This document shows, piece by piece, positions 41,256 through 51,526 of a stretch of 64,000 nucleotides of DNA. Position 1 is the stretch's first letter; every line of letters begins with the position of its first letter. The position numbers and the translations under genes were made by a program. The stretch is from NCBI RefSeq assembly GCF_033473495.1, contig NC_088941.1, positions 1,426,001 to 1,490,000 of the forward strand, in the 5' to 3' direction. This stretch comes from Cercospora beticola (lineage: Eukaryota > Ascomycota > Dothideomycetes > Mycosphaerellales > Mycosphaerellaceae). The notes below the pieces were generated by a model that was not told where the DNA came from, did not search any database, and saw only the letters and a list, made by a program, of their open reading frames with translations.

Positions 41256-43058
41256 ATGGGCTTCCTCAAGCACTTTCGCTCCAAATCTCGCCTGAAGCAG
41301 GACAGCCCGCCACGACCCAACTATGCCAACTACCCTTCCTCGCCGCCGCTCCCTCGACACATGGGCCGCGACCTGACGAAACGACTCCCCGAGAAGGTGC
41401 TTACTAACATCTTCTCCTATGTGTGCCCCCACACCCAAGACTACACCTACGAGCAATGCGAGCAATCTCAAATTGGCGATGGCTGCATGCTCTGCGATCT
41501 CCGAGACCTCGCACACTGTGCTCAGACATGTAGGAAGTGGTACGCTTCAGCACAGCAGCAACTCTACACCAGCGTACGCATCGATGCAGTGCACTATTGT
41601 GAACTCGAAGACATACTGGCAGACAAGCGAAAGAAGGCGGCGAAGGGGCATTTCCGAAACAAGAGTGCGGTAGAGCCTGTCGAGATACCCAACATCAGAT
41701 TGTCATTGCTATGTCGAACAGTTCGAGAGCAATCGAACTTGGCGACGCAGACATTGTTCCTCAAAATTCCCTACATGACACGCGAGACTGCGAAAGGAGA
41801 CCTTGCACGGACTGTGGCTGCCATGCCGAACCTGAGATACGTCGACTTGCCAGATGGGTTCTACAGCGGCGATCCGACATGCTTGGGACTCAGGCAAGAA
41901 CTGCAAGCGCGCTGTCCAGACATCCGAAAAATGATATACCGGGGCGGCTCAGAGGATGCACTGGAACTGCTCGCACACAGACATTGGCAGGCCATTGAGA
42001 CGTTGGAACTTACAGGACTTTCCTTGGAACCGGCTACCCTGCGTATTGTGCTCGGCAGTCTACCAACTTTGAACGACCTAACTCTTGCAGATATGCCTTG
42101 GGTGGACGACAGCATGTTCCATCCAGCTCCTGGCCAACTTCCTGATTTTCCAGCAGTTCAGCGCTTGAAGTTGAAACACATTCCGAAAGTCACTGCCGAA
42201 GGTTTGGATTCTTGGTTGGAAGCACCGCATATTCGGGAAATGCTCTTCTCACTAAGTTTGGAAAACACTGGCATCACTGTACAAGATCTGCATCAAGTGC
42301 TGTGGAACGCCAGCCACTTGTCACATTTGTCCATTGTTGAGACAGTAGCAAAGTCGCTGTCTTTGGCTGCACAGCAACTTCCCGCGCTTTCGTCGATCTC
42401 GCTGCAGACGCTGCATTTCGAAATCAGCAGCGCTGAAGACATCCACGGCCTGCAGAAACCCGCTGAGTCGTATTACGCATACCTGGCATCCTCCCTTCAT
42501 CAGAACTCTCTTCCTGCGCTTACCACACTCTACGTTCGAGATCAGACCTTCCCCGAATTGCTCCTCCTTCCTCCACTACCGATGGGCTTCGGTAGCCCTG
42601 ACTCAAAGAAGAATCTTGCACAATTACAAGGCGGCGGCTTTAACCAAACTCTCGAGGTCTTCTCTAAGGGCATGGACGAGCTGGAATGGGTCTTCACATC
42701 CATTACTCCACAGAACAACCCCTCAGATAAACGCAGCAGTGTCATTGCTTCAGGCGGCAGACCCCTGAGCGCATACAGCGCAGGTCGGGGTCTTGGACCT
42801 CAATGGGCACAGGGCGGTTTTGGTGGCGAGGCTCGCAAATCCGTCATTGTAGGAAACGGCTTCGGCGGTTTCCTTGCTGTGCCACAAGAGGAGGCTCCGC
42901 GACCTACGACTTCGGACGGCAGTGGGCACCGGGGTTCGAGGTTCGGCAGCTTCGGCGGAGGGAAGTCCGATCGGAGTAGTTTCTTCATGGCTCCTCCGAA
43001 GATCTTCGGCGATAGCGCTCATCAACGGAGAGGAAGTAAGCAAGATTTGTGGCGATGA
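41256..43058 (+). CDS. F-box and leucine-rich repeat protein
   Basis: Probable substrate adaptor of an SCF ubiquitin ligase. 600 residues from ATG 41256 (MGFLKHFRSKSRLKQDSPPR). F-box region at residues about 38-110: LTKRLPEKVLTNIFSYVCPH, then LRDLAHCAQTCRKWYASAQQ and LYTSVRIDAVHYC. A 30-residue insert in the box contains three Cys (EQCEQSQIGDGCMLCDLRD). Leucine-rich repeats follow from about 175 to 400 (ETLELTGLSLEPATLRIVLG, LNDLTLADMPWVDDSMF). The C-terminal 110 residues are Gly/Ser-rich with GFGGFLAVPQEEAPRPTTSD. No intron. Target unknown. Confidence 0.85.
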   Translation: MGFLKHFRSKSRLKQDSPPRPNYANYPSSPPLPRHMGRDLTKRLPEKVLTNIFSYVCPHTQDYTYEQCEQSQIGDGCMLCDLRDLAHCAQTCRKWYASAQQQLYTSVRIDAVHYCELEDILADKRKKAAKGHFRNKSAVEPVEIPNIRLSLLCRTVREQSNLATQTLFLKIPYMTRETAKGDLARTVAAMPNLRYVDLPDGFYSGDPTCLGLRQELQARCPDIRKMIYRGGSEDALELLAHRHWQAIETLELTGLSLEPATLRIVLGSLPTLNDLTLADMPWVDDSMFHPAPGQLPDFPAVQRLKLKHIPKVTAEGLDSWLEAPHIREMLFSLSLENTGITVQDLHQVLWNASHLSHLSIVETVAKSLSLAAQQLPALSSISLQTLHFEISSAEDIHGLQKPAESYYAYLASSLHQNSLPALTTLYVRDQTFPELLLLPPLPMGFGSPDSKKNLAQLQGGGFNQTLEVFSKGMDELEWVFTSITPQNNPSDKRSSVIASGGRPLSAYSAGRGLGPQWAQGGFGGEARKSVIVGNGFGGFLAVPQEEAPRPTTSDGSGHRGSRFGSFGGGKSDRSSFFMAPPKIFGDSAHQRRGSKQDLWR

Positions 43059-43849
43059 GAGACTAATCGCTTTATGTGTTGGACTGGGCATTTTGTGAAT
43101 TGGGATTTGGAAATGCTGTACGTTGGGGCATGGGCGGATGGATGCTTGTCTGCATCTCCCCAGGACGGATTGACTACTAGAGGTAATGCGAGCCGGTATT
43201 GCTTGCCTTTGGGATATGTGTGGGAGCTGGAATCTGGTGATTGGGTGGATACTTTATGCATGCGCGATGGGAGGCTTTAATGGTGTTTGCGGTGTTTTCT
43301 CACGAAGGAAGAGGAAAGGCATACACACCGACACGATCGTTGGGGGCTTATTCCACAACAATGAGCATCCTGAAATTTTCTTTAAATGTACTATCAAATG
43401 GATACCCGCGAGAAGACTGGTCTCTGGGAGGAATGGAGGAGGCATAGAATTAGCATCATATTATCGGCTTCGGAAGGTAGTAATGTATCATACCGATGTT
43501 CGATGTCAGACCGGATTTCGATGTCTCTGCAGTGCTGATTCAACTCCAGCAACGATCAGTGCCTCTTTGCCCAACGCCCTCACTCTCGTCACTCGAAGAC
43601 GTCGCGACGCCATCCTACTCTCACCTTACAACTACCCAGCCACCTCAAACCACATACTGAACACAACCCTTCATATCGATACCGTCCACGACGTCGAGAT
43701 CACTAGCATCAGCTCTACAAGACGCACCGGACGCTCCCGGTCCTCCTATCACTCAGTATCTACAGAGAAGGCCAAAACCAAGAAGAAGAGATTGTGTAAA
43801 CGTGAGTACAAGCATCACGGCGGCTTAATCTTTTGCTTCCAGCAGCAAA
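43059..43849. other. start of relic island, no clear gene
   Basis: About 0.8 kb. A 299-codon plus frame (43186-44085) is open but has shifting composition. Its Lys-rich stretch at 43740-43800 ends in a GTGAGT donor (43801), so part may be a 5' exon of the broken gene that follows. I do not call it a gene. Confidence 0.4.
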
Positions 43850-45069
43850 CCTCAAAACTGCGCTCCCTAACATCCAACAGCGTTCGATCTCATGTCAAAT
43901 ACCAGGCGGAGGGACGCAGTAAAGGGTACCATGCTTCTGCTGGAAGTATTATGTCAATGCTCGCAAGGCTACACAAGACGCCTCGAGCGACCAAGCTGAC
44001 ATTAGCGGCCGACATCTGGACGACTGTGTCAAGCATGGCAAGAAACAACAAGCATATTCATACGAAGTGCGTAGCATGTGTATAGAGCTCTTCGAGAACA
44101 ACAGAGTGTACATTAACCTGACTCACGTCTTCACACCCGTTCCTGTTTAAACGCTCGATCGGGCGTGATCTCAGGTCGACAGAGAACATGACGAACGCAA
44201 TTTCGAAGATAGAGTGCTGCTCCGACCCAGCGCGCGAGAGTGATCTCGACCACGACACAGAGCACCCCTCCGATGTGCAGCTCGAGAAGAAGACTCTGGA
44301 AGAGCTGTGGCTCGACAAGATCCACAGCGTTGTCAACATCGACTCTCCCGAGTGATATATCAATGCCGACTTCAAGATCGTGCCCGCCGAACGCGAGAAG
44401 CTGGAGAGTATAGCACTCGCTTGCCCGTTATCATTCCCACCTGAGGTCGAAGAGCTGCTCAACTCCGCCAACGCCCCGATGCATACCCATTTCTTTGCTC
44501 TGCCGTCAACCCAGAAGGGCACATGGTGTGTGTATATTATCATTTTCGAGATGCCTGGCAGACAGCCCAAGCTATACATTGGCTCAGGCACGCCGGAGTC
44601 GGTCGGCATGCTGGGACGCACACAACAATATCATCCCGACAACTACGCTACTCTGCAGCGTTTCGTACGTTCGGCTTTCGAGGAAGGCTTCACCATCTCG
44701 TACATTGGCACTTTGTGCTATACGCTAGTTCCAAGACCTGGGATCCGTCCACGATCGAGAGGACTCGTGAAGGCTGCAGAGGCGGTATTGTCTGTCGAGT
44801 TCAATGCTATTATACCACATCCAACAACCGATCACTTCGTAAAGCACCTTATGCGCTAGGAGCGAGACGCGACACGCTGGGATCCTTTGTGCTCCCATTC
44901 GCCTTTTGAGGAAAGGATCGAGGGCGATCTAGAGCTCACCAAAGAAGAGCTCGAGCTTGCTGCACGAGTACGAGCAGATCAGAAGCGCACGCTGGATCGT
45001 GAATATGTACGAGATCTTACTCGTGTCTCCGCCAAACCACCCGTCAGAACGCTGACAGATCTCCAACTG
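43850..45069 (+). pseudogene. broken GIY-YIG-like gene with several premature stops
   Basis: The plus frames carry protein-like text interrupted by stops. Segment one reads DASSDQADISGRHLDDCVKH and SMCIELFENNRVYINLTHVF, then TAA at 44148 and TGA at 44166. Segment two starts MTNAISKIECCSDPARESDL (44188), with TGA at 44353 and TAG at 44857. It includes GTWCVYIIIFEMPGRQPKLY and IGSGTPESVGMLGRTQQY, similar to the GIY...YIG core with a following Arg. After the TAG, DGDLELTKEELELAARVRAD-like text continues to about 45069. Each stop is one C-to-T change from CAA, CGA, CGA or CAG. Two frames are involved, so an intron or frameshift also lies near 44190-44240. The family is tentative. Confidence 0.55.
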
Positions 45070-45311
45070 GGTCCTAGGGTCGCAAGCAAAGGCACTCAGA
45101 GGCACCGAACATCCGTCGCGTGTGGCGGAGTTTCACTTGCTCTTGCTCCGTCTAACCACTCAAAACTACACTCCCAGGCCTTTGGCAAGTCACCAAGGAG
45201 CACGAATCAGCACTGCAGAGACACCAAAATCTGGTCTAACATCGGACATCGTTGTGATAAATACTACCTTTACAAGCCGGTGAGACAATGCCAATTTTGT
45301 ACTCCCCTCCC

Positions 45312-46091
45312 TTATTCTCCAACCAGCTCTCTAGTCTCTTTCCACTCCATGGTGAACAGCCAGGAACACCACGCTGTCACGAACACACCACTTGCAGCCA
45401 CGTCCGGTCCCGAGTACAGCATGCTCAAGTCTTGAAACCACACTGCGCACGGCTCTGACTCTTGCATCGGAAGGCTGACAGTCTTTGGTGTCGATGTATT
45501 TGCGCTTGCCTTGTGCCGACTGCTGCAGCGTAGGCTATTCTCCCTCCTCTCCCGTCCAGTTGTCGCAACGCTAGGCAAAGCTTTCGACGTCTTCATCTGT
45601 CTGGTCGGCAAAGCAATATCGCTCGATGGCATCCGAAATGGTGGATTGCCGTCCTGGTCGACGAGCTCCTGACAGTAAATCATGAGTGACTCGTTGATAA
45701 AGCAGTACCTGTGCATGGTATCGACTTTCCGTCGGAAGTCAGGATCACTCTCTACTCGAGCGGAGATTCGAGTTTTGCTCGCACTTCTTGAAGCTATACC
45801 ACCACCATGCGAGCCATTGCACACGTTCGGTAGCGTTGACCAGATGATTTCAGCAGAAGCATGTCGCCGTCTCTGCGTCTCTCCACCTGGTCCTACGGAG
45901 CACAAAGGGTGCCATTCGCGTAGCAGCCAGCATAGTCTTGAACTCCGACAGTGGAAGCAAAATGCCGAGACTGGGTCACTCAGAACATAGTCGGGGTTCC
46001 ATACCTGGAAGAGGACGACATCATGGATGAAAGCGATGCTGGCGAAGCTGTGTAAGTGCTTGTCAGAAGATTCCGAGCTGTCCAGGATCAA
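45312..46091 (-). pseudogene. uncertain hypothetical ORF or relic
   Basis: A 259-codon minus frame, starting with TTG. The C-terminal third (DQDGNPPFRMPSSDIALPTR, PSVATTGRERRENSL) has a coding-like composition. The N-terminal third is Cys/Trp/Arg-mixed. A similar phrase, SGSHFLLMPPDIALPPTPAN, is readable in a minus frame near 47400, hinting at a duplicated, decayed gene. Function unknown. Confidence 0.25.
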
Positions 46092-46323
46092 GAAAATGTT
46101 GCCTCCAACTGGTTGCCGAGGCCGGAGATGCTCAGCAATTCACCTGCGCAGAGATCTCCGTCGTCGCAGATGGGACATCCGGCCAAGGGAGAGCCGCGTA
46201 GTCCGACATCCCGGCAAAGCAACCTGTAATTGCTGAGCAGCCATAGCGTGTTGTCGATAGGAAATCTGGGCGGTCGGCTATGGTCGAGAAAAGCTCATCT
46301 AACATTAGGACGATGCAGCGCAT

Positions 46324-46936
46324 TCATTCTAGCAAGCTGCATGTCAGCTCTCCTGCCATACGACGTTTCATGAGGACCTCTTCTCCCCACAACAGCCAGA
46401 GGGGTCGTTTCCGGATGAGACTTTGCTCCGGATAGGCGGCTGCTTTCTTGAAGTCGCTGTGGACTGCATCGAGAATAGATGTGTCGTTCACCAGCCTTCT
46501 GACTGTAGAGCTCTTGAACACGGCCGCAGTTTGTGAGTCTTGACAAGACCTTGTTGTCTGCGCGTTCGATAGTTTGCAGAACTTCGTTGAATGTGCATCG
46601 AATCAGCCGAGCCTTCGTCGCATATTTCGAAGCTGTAAATACCCGCAATAGCAAGTCCTGTAACCGACACGAATCCAACGACGTTCGCGACCCGCTGCGC
46701 GCGAGCGGCATAAGCGGAATGTTTCAGAAAGAACTACACGTCCCATTAGCTAAGTTCGAACGATACTTTGCATCATAACTCACCTCCGCCACAGAAGTAG
46801 CTACTATATCCACAATGATGTTCGGTTTCCTGTCGTGTCGACGGCAGCGGTCACCGGAAACTCCTCGAGCGAAATAGTACGCAATTTTGATTGAGGGCGA
46901 TAAGTTCCCGCAGGTCCCGTGCACACTTAAATGCAA
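46324..46936 (-). pseudogene. frameshifted gene fragments
   Basis: Three coding-like minus segments in different frames. 46936-46797 contains DRKPNIIVDIVATSVAE before a GTGAGT donor. 46711-46530 contains RVFTASKYATKARLIRCTFN and NEVLQTIERADNKVLSRLTN. 46521-46324 contains VRRLVNDTSILDAVHSDFKK and PLWLLWGEEVLMKRRMAGEL, then TGA. The last two adjoin with a frame change and no room for an intron, so a frameshift is likely. No domain recognised. Confidence 0.35.
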
Positions 46937-46970
46937 GGCGGTGACGGCTTATGACTTCGAGAAGAGTGCA

Positions 46971-47159
46971 TCACTCTTCGACATAGACATACTCTGTGAC
47001 CGGCGTAGTTTCCAGTGCTCGGCCTGAGCCATCCGTGACTTCCAGAGACTGACCAACAAGTGAAATCTTTCCGAGTTGACTGAGAACAATTACCCTGTCG
47101 ATCGAGTCCGTGAACAGCGTTGGAACGTGGTCGCTCGGCAAATAGCCTGGTGTTCCTGG
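46971..47159 (-). pseudogene. C-terminal coding fragment
   Basis: A 62-codon minus frame ends at TGA 46973-46971. It reads PGYLPSDHVPTLFTDSIDRV, IVLSQLGKISLVGQSLEVTD and ETTPVTEYVYVEE. Composition is clearly protein-like. No start codon belongs to it, and the sequence upstream changes frame. It is probably the last exon of a gene that is decayed or that I cannot assemble. Confidence 0.35.
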
Positions 47160-47540
47160 AACTCACCTACACCCTGACTAAACGTTCTCTGAATGATTCC
47201 GTTCGCTGGCATCCAAATCGTTTGGATACTAGTGAGCGTTGGCCAGAGCGTTCAACCAGAAAGTGGCATTGTTCTCTGTGCTCTCTGCTGGGCATAATCC
47301 GTCGACGCTTGAGCGAGTCGGAGATTCGTACTCACCGTATCTTTTCTGATACCAGAAGTAAGCATCGCCCACACCTTCTCTCACAGGACTTCAGTTTGCT
47401 GGTGTGGGAGGCAGTGCGATATCTGGAGGCATCAGCAAGAAATGGCTGCCAGAAGCACTCATCATTTTGACGTTTCTCTGCTGAACTTGAAGCGTCAGTA
47501 TCGAGGTCAGTCAAACTCGTTGAGGCATTGTAATGTACTT

Positions 47541-47671
47541 ACCACCAGAGGCATGCAGCACTTTCCCTGTTCTCTGCCTAACTCCGCCTCATCAGTATGG
47601 AACCCAGCTTTATATCTGTTGGCATTGAGACGAGCCTGTAGTCAGAAGCACATATCATCGGCAATTCCCAT
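47541..47671 (-). pseudogene. small 5' gene fragment with internal TGA
   Basis: ATG 47671 opens MGIADDMCF, then TGA (47644-47642), then the same frame reads LQARLNANRYKAGFHTDEAE and LGREQGKCCMPLV to a GTAAGT donor near 47541. CGA to TGA would explain the stop. It may be the 5' end of the gene whose tail is at 46971-47159. Confidence 0.35.
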
Positions 47672-47784
47672 TTTTTAGTATCCTATGAAACTGAGGACGC
47701 CCGCCTGCTCCAGGGTATCGCTTGGCGTTAATGCAGTGAAGGGAAGGACTAAAGTACAAGTGAAGAAGACACGACTTTTTCCGC

Positions 47785-48492
47785 TCATGATTTGTAGAAT
47801 GCCAGCCGCTTCTTCTGCTTCTTCTCCTTGCGCGCCTCATTGAATGCCTTCACTTCGGCCTTGCTGAGCTTCTTGTTCTTGCGCTCTTCCTTGAGCGACT
47901 TGCCCTCGTGGGCGTTGGCGGCGGCGTCGACGTCGAAGAACGCGTTCATCTGCCTGCCACTCTTTGCGAAGTCGTTGTGGCGGTCGGCGGAGAGATGTGA
48001 TGGTTGAGCGCTGCCCGTGCGCGCGTTGAGGGCCATGATGGAGCTGTAGTCGGCGCTTCCAGTGCCTGGTGCTGCGGCTGCGGCGCCGTAGGTGGTGGCG
48101 CCGCTTTGTTCTGCTAGGCGCTGCTCGGTGTACTTGGCGTAGTCGGCGTTTGGGTCGTAGTCGCCGTGGATTCTTGGATTGTACCGCAGTGGATGTGTTT
48201 CTGCAGATTTTTGCGCGGCATTCGGCTCTGTTGTTGCGTTAGTTGGCGCAGCGTGTGAGAATCTACCAGAGAACTTACGCTCAGCGCCTGGTGGGTATTG
48301 CAAACCCACTGGGTCTGGACCGCCCAGCTCGGTGTTGTAGAGCCAATATGGCTCTGATGGCTCTGTCCAGCTTGATTCGCCGGACTTCGTGTTGGTGAAG
48401 TAGTGGGTGGGAATGCCCTCACCCTGCGAGGGGTTCTCGCATTTGTACCAAAAGTACTTCTCTCGCAGCTTCTGGTATCCGTCAGTCGCCAT
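47785..48492 (-). CDS. WW-domain protein with Lys/Glu-rich tail
   Basis: 235 residues, single exon, ATG 48492. Residues 12-45 (YFWYKCENPSQGEGIPTHYF, then TNTKSGESSWTEP) form a WW-like module with the second Trp followed by x-x-P. A second aromatic run PYWLYN follows. Then come a disordered Ala/Thr/Asn-rich middle and a basic helical end, SLKEERKNKKLSKAEVKAFN. The layout resembles WW proteins linked to pre-mRNA splicing, but I cannot name an orthologue. Probably nuclear. Confidence 0.75.
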   Translation of the reverse strand: MATDGYQKLREKYFWYKCENPSQGEGIPTHYFTNTKSGESSWTEPSEPYWLYNTELGGPDPVGLQYPPGAERKFSGRFSHAAPTNATTEPNAAQKSAETHPLRYNPRIHGDYDPNADYAKYTEQRLAEQSGATTYGAAAAAPGTGSADYSSIMALNARTGSAQPSHLSADRHNDFAKSGRQMNAFFDVDAAANAHEGKSLKEERKNKKLSKAEVKAFNEARKEKKQKKRLAFYKS

Positions 48493-48814
48493 GTTTGCTG
48501 ACGTGTTGGCGTGGTGGTGCTAATGAAGTGCGAGATAAAGGAAGAAAGGGTGGTGGGTGGTGGGTTGAGCAAAATCGCCAGAGTCAAACATGCAGGGTCC
48601 GTGCGAGCTGGCGGGATGCTTCGGTGAGCTGTAGTAGCAGCACCAACAGGCTTCCCTCTGGAATCAATGCCAAAGCTCAGGCAAACGCAAATCCGATACA
48701 ACATCCAGCAGCGACTGCTCGACAGCGGAGCCTCCGAAGAGCGCGAGGCAGAAATGGCCGTCCCGTGCACCAATCCTCTCCTCCATCGAGCACTCGGAGA
48801 ACATCAGCGCCGTC

Positions 48815-49060
48815 ATGAGCCATCGAGGGCTGTTCCCAGCAACCCACATGGCACAAGATGCTTTGAGCACAGCTTGCGTCCAAGCCGGCCACCAGAGATA
48901 CGATCGCACCAAGTACGCCTGGGGCAGAGCTGGTGGAGCGGATTGGCTGCGCGGAGGCGCGGAGGAGGCCTGGACAATTGCAATGGGCCTTTTGGAGGGA
49001 AGGATACAGCATTACCAGAGGGTATGCGACCAGTGCAAATGCCAGATGGGAAGGAGATGA
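48815..49060 (+). CDS. small hypothetical protein (start unresolved)
   Basis: Plus frame open from about 48630 to TGA 49058-49060, first ATG 48815. It reads MSHRGLFPATHMAQDALSTA, YDRTKYAWGRAGGADWLRGG and EEAWTIAMGLLEGRIQHYQR. Composition is balanced, with Trp and Tyr, better than the Cys-rich antisense frames. The upstream part (SSIEHSENISAV) is also protein-like, so an earlier exon with its own ATG may exist; ATG 48667 is in another frame. Family unkn own. Confidence 0.38.
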   Translation: MSHRGLFPATHMAQDALSTACVQAGHQRYDRTKYAWGRAGGADWLRGGAEEAWTIAMGLLEGRIQHYQRVCDQCKCQMGRR

Positions 49061-49088
49061 GGAAGAGCGTGCAGCGCCTCTCACTTAC

Positions 49089-49529
49089 TCGGTCTGCCGA
49101 CGTTTCGTCGTGCGTCTCGCCAGCGACTATTTCCTCACCCTCCTGTTCTTTTTCCTGGGCCTACCGCAAGTTAGCACACCCTGAATGGACAAGATCTGTA
49201 CATTATGCTGTAGCGCGGAAGAATGCGCCTAGCACAGGTCCACGTGCGAAGGCCTGACAATACACGCGCCACAGCAAGCGGGCGGACAGCTCGGATCGTC
49301 TTGACATGCATCAACGGCGATCACATGGCCCGTCTAAAGCGATATGATGTGGCCAGAGTTCCTTTCTCCATGTCTTGAGAGTTCCTGAACTCACCTGCTC
49401 AGCCTCTTCAGCTTGGTCTGCATTTTCGACCAACTTTTTCGGCTGATCTGTAGACTCTGTTGGATCTTGAGCAGCAGTATCTGCTACCTGAGCAGCTCCT
49501 TTTATCCGAAAGTCCTCTTCTTGCGACAT
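49089..49529 (-). CDS. Glu-rich small protein, 5' exons only
   Basis: Exon 1 (49395-49529) gives 45 residues, MSQEEDFRIKGAAQVADTAA to QAEEAEQ, and ends at a GTGAGT donor. Exon 2 (49089-49160) follows the acceptor TGCTAACTTGCGGTAG and gives AQEKEQEGEEIVAGETHDET, SADR in phase, ending at a GTAAGT donor. The 3' exon is not resolved. Candidate frames run antisense to the 48815-49060 gene (acceptor near 48989). Without splicing of intron 1 the frame stops at 49311. Acidic and disordered; function unknown. Confidence 0.45.
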
Positions 49530-49959
49530 AATGCAACTTCAGCTCGATGCAGGTATGCGTGCTCTCGGGAAGTGTGCAGGTCGAAAGCATGCAAAGAGGA
49601 GTGAAGTTGGGACGAATCCAGCCAAGACCTCAACCGAAAGGCAGCCACAAGTCGGGGACCCGCAGCGACCCAGATCCGCAAGATGAATTCCAAGCGCAGG
49701 CACGGGCAGGGTATCTTCTCAAATTCGTCATGGAGGTCTCAAATTCCATTGACCGGAACGATGACACGGCAAAAAGCGCCGTCAGCTTCCATAAGTGATT
49801 GAATGCGACAATGGCCTGCCTTGCATTTCCGGTCGATTCTTGGCCAAGCTGGCTGCGCGAGGACCAGGCTTTTGCTGCTCCAGTGTCTCAGGAGCTGTAT
49901 CACCATTGTGGGCGTCTCTGGCTTCTCTGTGCTACTGCACCTCTCGCGAGCATGTCGCT

Positions 49960-50683
49960 ATGGCGCAGCCAGTGCTTGTAAAAGCATACACAGATGGCAA
50001 GAGGTCTACGGAGAGACCTGTGGCGAGGATCCACGATGCGCAAACACTGCCCCCAATCTCATCTTATGCTTTTGCGGACATTCTCCGGTCGGTCGACGGC
50101 AATCGGGACTTCCAGCTAGCTATCGATGGCATCGCAGAGATATGCGCAAAAACACGACTGAGTTTGGCTGACGAGTATGGATCTCATATGCCTCCTTTGG
50201 GCGAAATCACGGTTGCGAATGCCACCCTCCCAAGACCACAAATACCTCGACCAGGTATGCGCCGAGTTCTGACAAGCGTGCCGGAGGCAAGCTCTGGGAG
50301 CAGCGAAGGAAGCCGCAAGAGTACTCAGAAAAGAGCAAGTATATTCAGCTTTCGGAAGCGTCCGCAGCAGAAGCAGGATAGCAGGCCGATGCGACGGATC
50401 CGTATCAGCAGTATGGGCAGGAGCATACCCGTCGGCACCACGACGGCGATGGCTGGGGAAGTCATTCTGCCCGACGACCTCACACGCAGCTCATCGGAGG
50501 CTACCGTGGTGACCGTTGTTCCTTTGCGACCCGGTTCCCGACAGCGGGCAGGAAGCGCAGCACAATATAGCCTGCAGCGTCTCCTCGCCCATCGCTGAGA
50601 TAGAGCGAGACCCCGAACCATGGACTGAGGCTGGAGGCCATGGCCGTCCCTCGTGGAAGGCTCGTTTGACAAGTCCGTGCTGA
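49960..50683 (+). CDS. hypothetical basic Ser-rich protein
   Basis: ATG 49960 starts MAQPVLVKAYTDGKRSTERP. A helical part ISSYAFADILRSVDGNRDFQ, LAIDGIAEICAKTRLSLADE looks like the conserved core. A Ser/Arg stretch follows (STQKRASIFSFRKRPQQKQD). Read straight through, it stops at 50598 (212 residues). A 52-nt GT-AG intron (50509-50560) in phase gives an alternative end, SSPIAEIERDPEPWTEAGGH and GRPSWKARLTSPC, stopping at 50683 (223 residues). This end is more protein-like. The 3' end overlaps antisense with the 50491-51017 gene. No known domain. Confidence 0.6.
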
Positions 50684-51017
50684 AGAGCCGACCAAGCCCT
50701 CCCGCCGTCGGTGTCCAGCTGCGACGCAGCATGCATTTTCCGAGACTCCTCTTGTAGTATTCCTCCATGTGTACCGCCTTCCACAGGCGTTTCGATGTAT
50801 TGCGGACGCTGGCACTCAGGAAGTGCCTCGATGGTCAAGTGCTACCGCAGCGCGCACTTGACGGAAGGCCCGTGACATGCCTCCGAGGCGGCGACAGATA
50901 TCTTCCAATGGCTGAAGTCAGAGGAAGAGGGCTGCTATTGCTTACCTGTGTTGGCTGAATTCTCGAATCCTCAAGGCTGTGGGCGACAGCATTCTGCTCG
51001 ATCGGGTGGGCAGACAT
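50491..51017 (-). CDS. hypothetical two-exon protein, antisense-overlapping
   Basis: Exon 1 (50946-51017) gives MSAHPIEQNAVAHSLEDSRI, QPTQ and ends at GTAAGC. A 104-nt intron ends GCGGTAG. Exon 2 (50491-50841) continues in phase with HLTIEALPECQRPQYIETPV, EGGTHGGILQEESRKMHAAS and MGEETLQAILCCASC. 140 residues. The first 90 look protein-like; the last 30 lie opposite the 3' coding part of the plus-strand neighbour and may be shadow. No domain known. Confidence 0.45.
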
Positions 51018-51526
51018 ATCGGCTGCGGAGATGCAAGCTCAGGAGACGCTGAAGATCGAATGAGGTTGATATAGACGAGGTGTGTGGGATGAAGAACGGA
51101 GTGCGCTGGTAGTTGCGTGGATGTTGTGCGGTCACGGCGTTGGTGAGCGTAGATGGAGTTCAGTTTTGCAAGCCGGAGTGAGTAGCAACTTCCAAAGCAC
51201 TTGCCGCCCACCACCAACACGAAACATTCACCTCGACAGAGTTTTGGACCACAACGGCGACCATCACATGGAAAGACCGACACTTACTGCACCGACAGAT
51301 GAGATTGATGCACACTGAAGGGTGAAGAAAAGAAGTCCGTACTGCGCAGGCACACTATACCACGCCACGAGTCGCGCAGCTGGAATTCGTTATTGAGAAT
51401 CATTGGAATCTGTCGGGCGCCTGCGCATCACAATCCAACGAGACTGATAACAAGGTGTGAAGCAGCATCTCGCAGTATATGACTTGCCAATGAGCTCCCA
51501 TGGCTGCCACAGCCGGGCGCTGCGCA
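51018..51526. other. intergenic
   Basis: 509 bases between the start of the minus hypothetical gene and the stop of the 2EXR-like gene. I see no supported coding frame. Confidence 0.5.

Noticed and set aside
43186..44085. 299-codon plus-strand open frame
   Set aside because: Composition changes several times and better coding text lies in other frames over its right half. A GTGAGT donor at 43801 suggests only a part could be an exon.
48677..49084. 135-codon minus frame, possible third exon of the Glu-rich gene
   Set aside because: Very Cys/Arg/Leu-rich and reads like the complement of the plus-strand ORF; not strong enough to add to the model.
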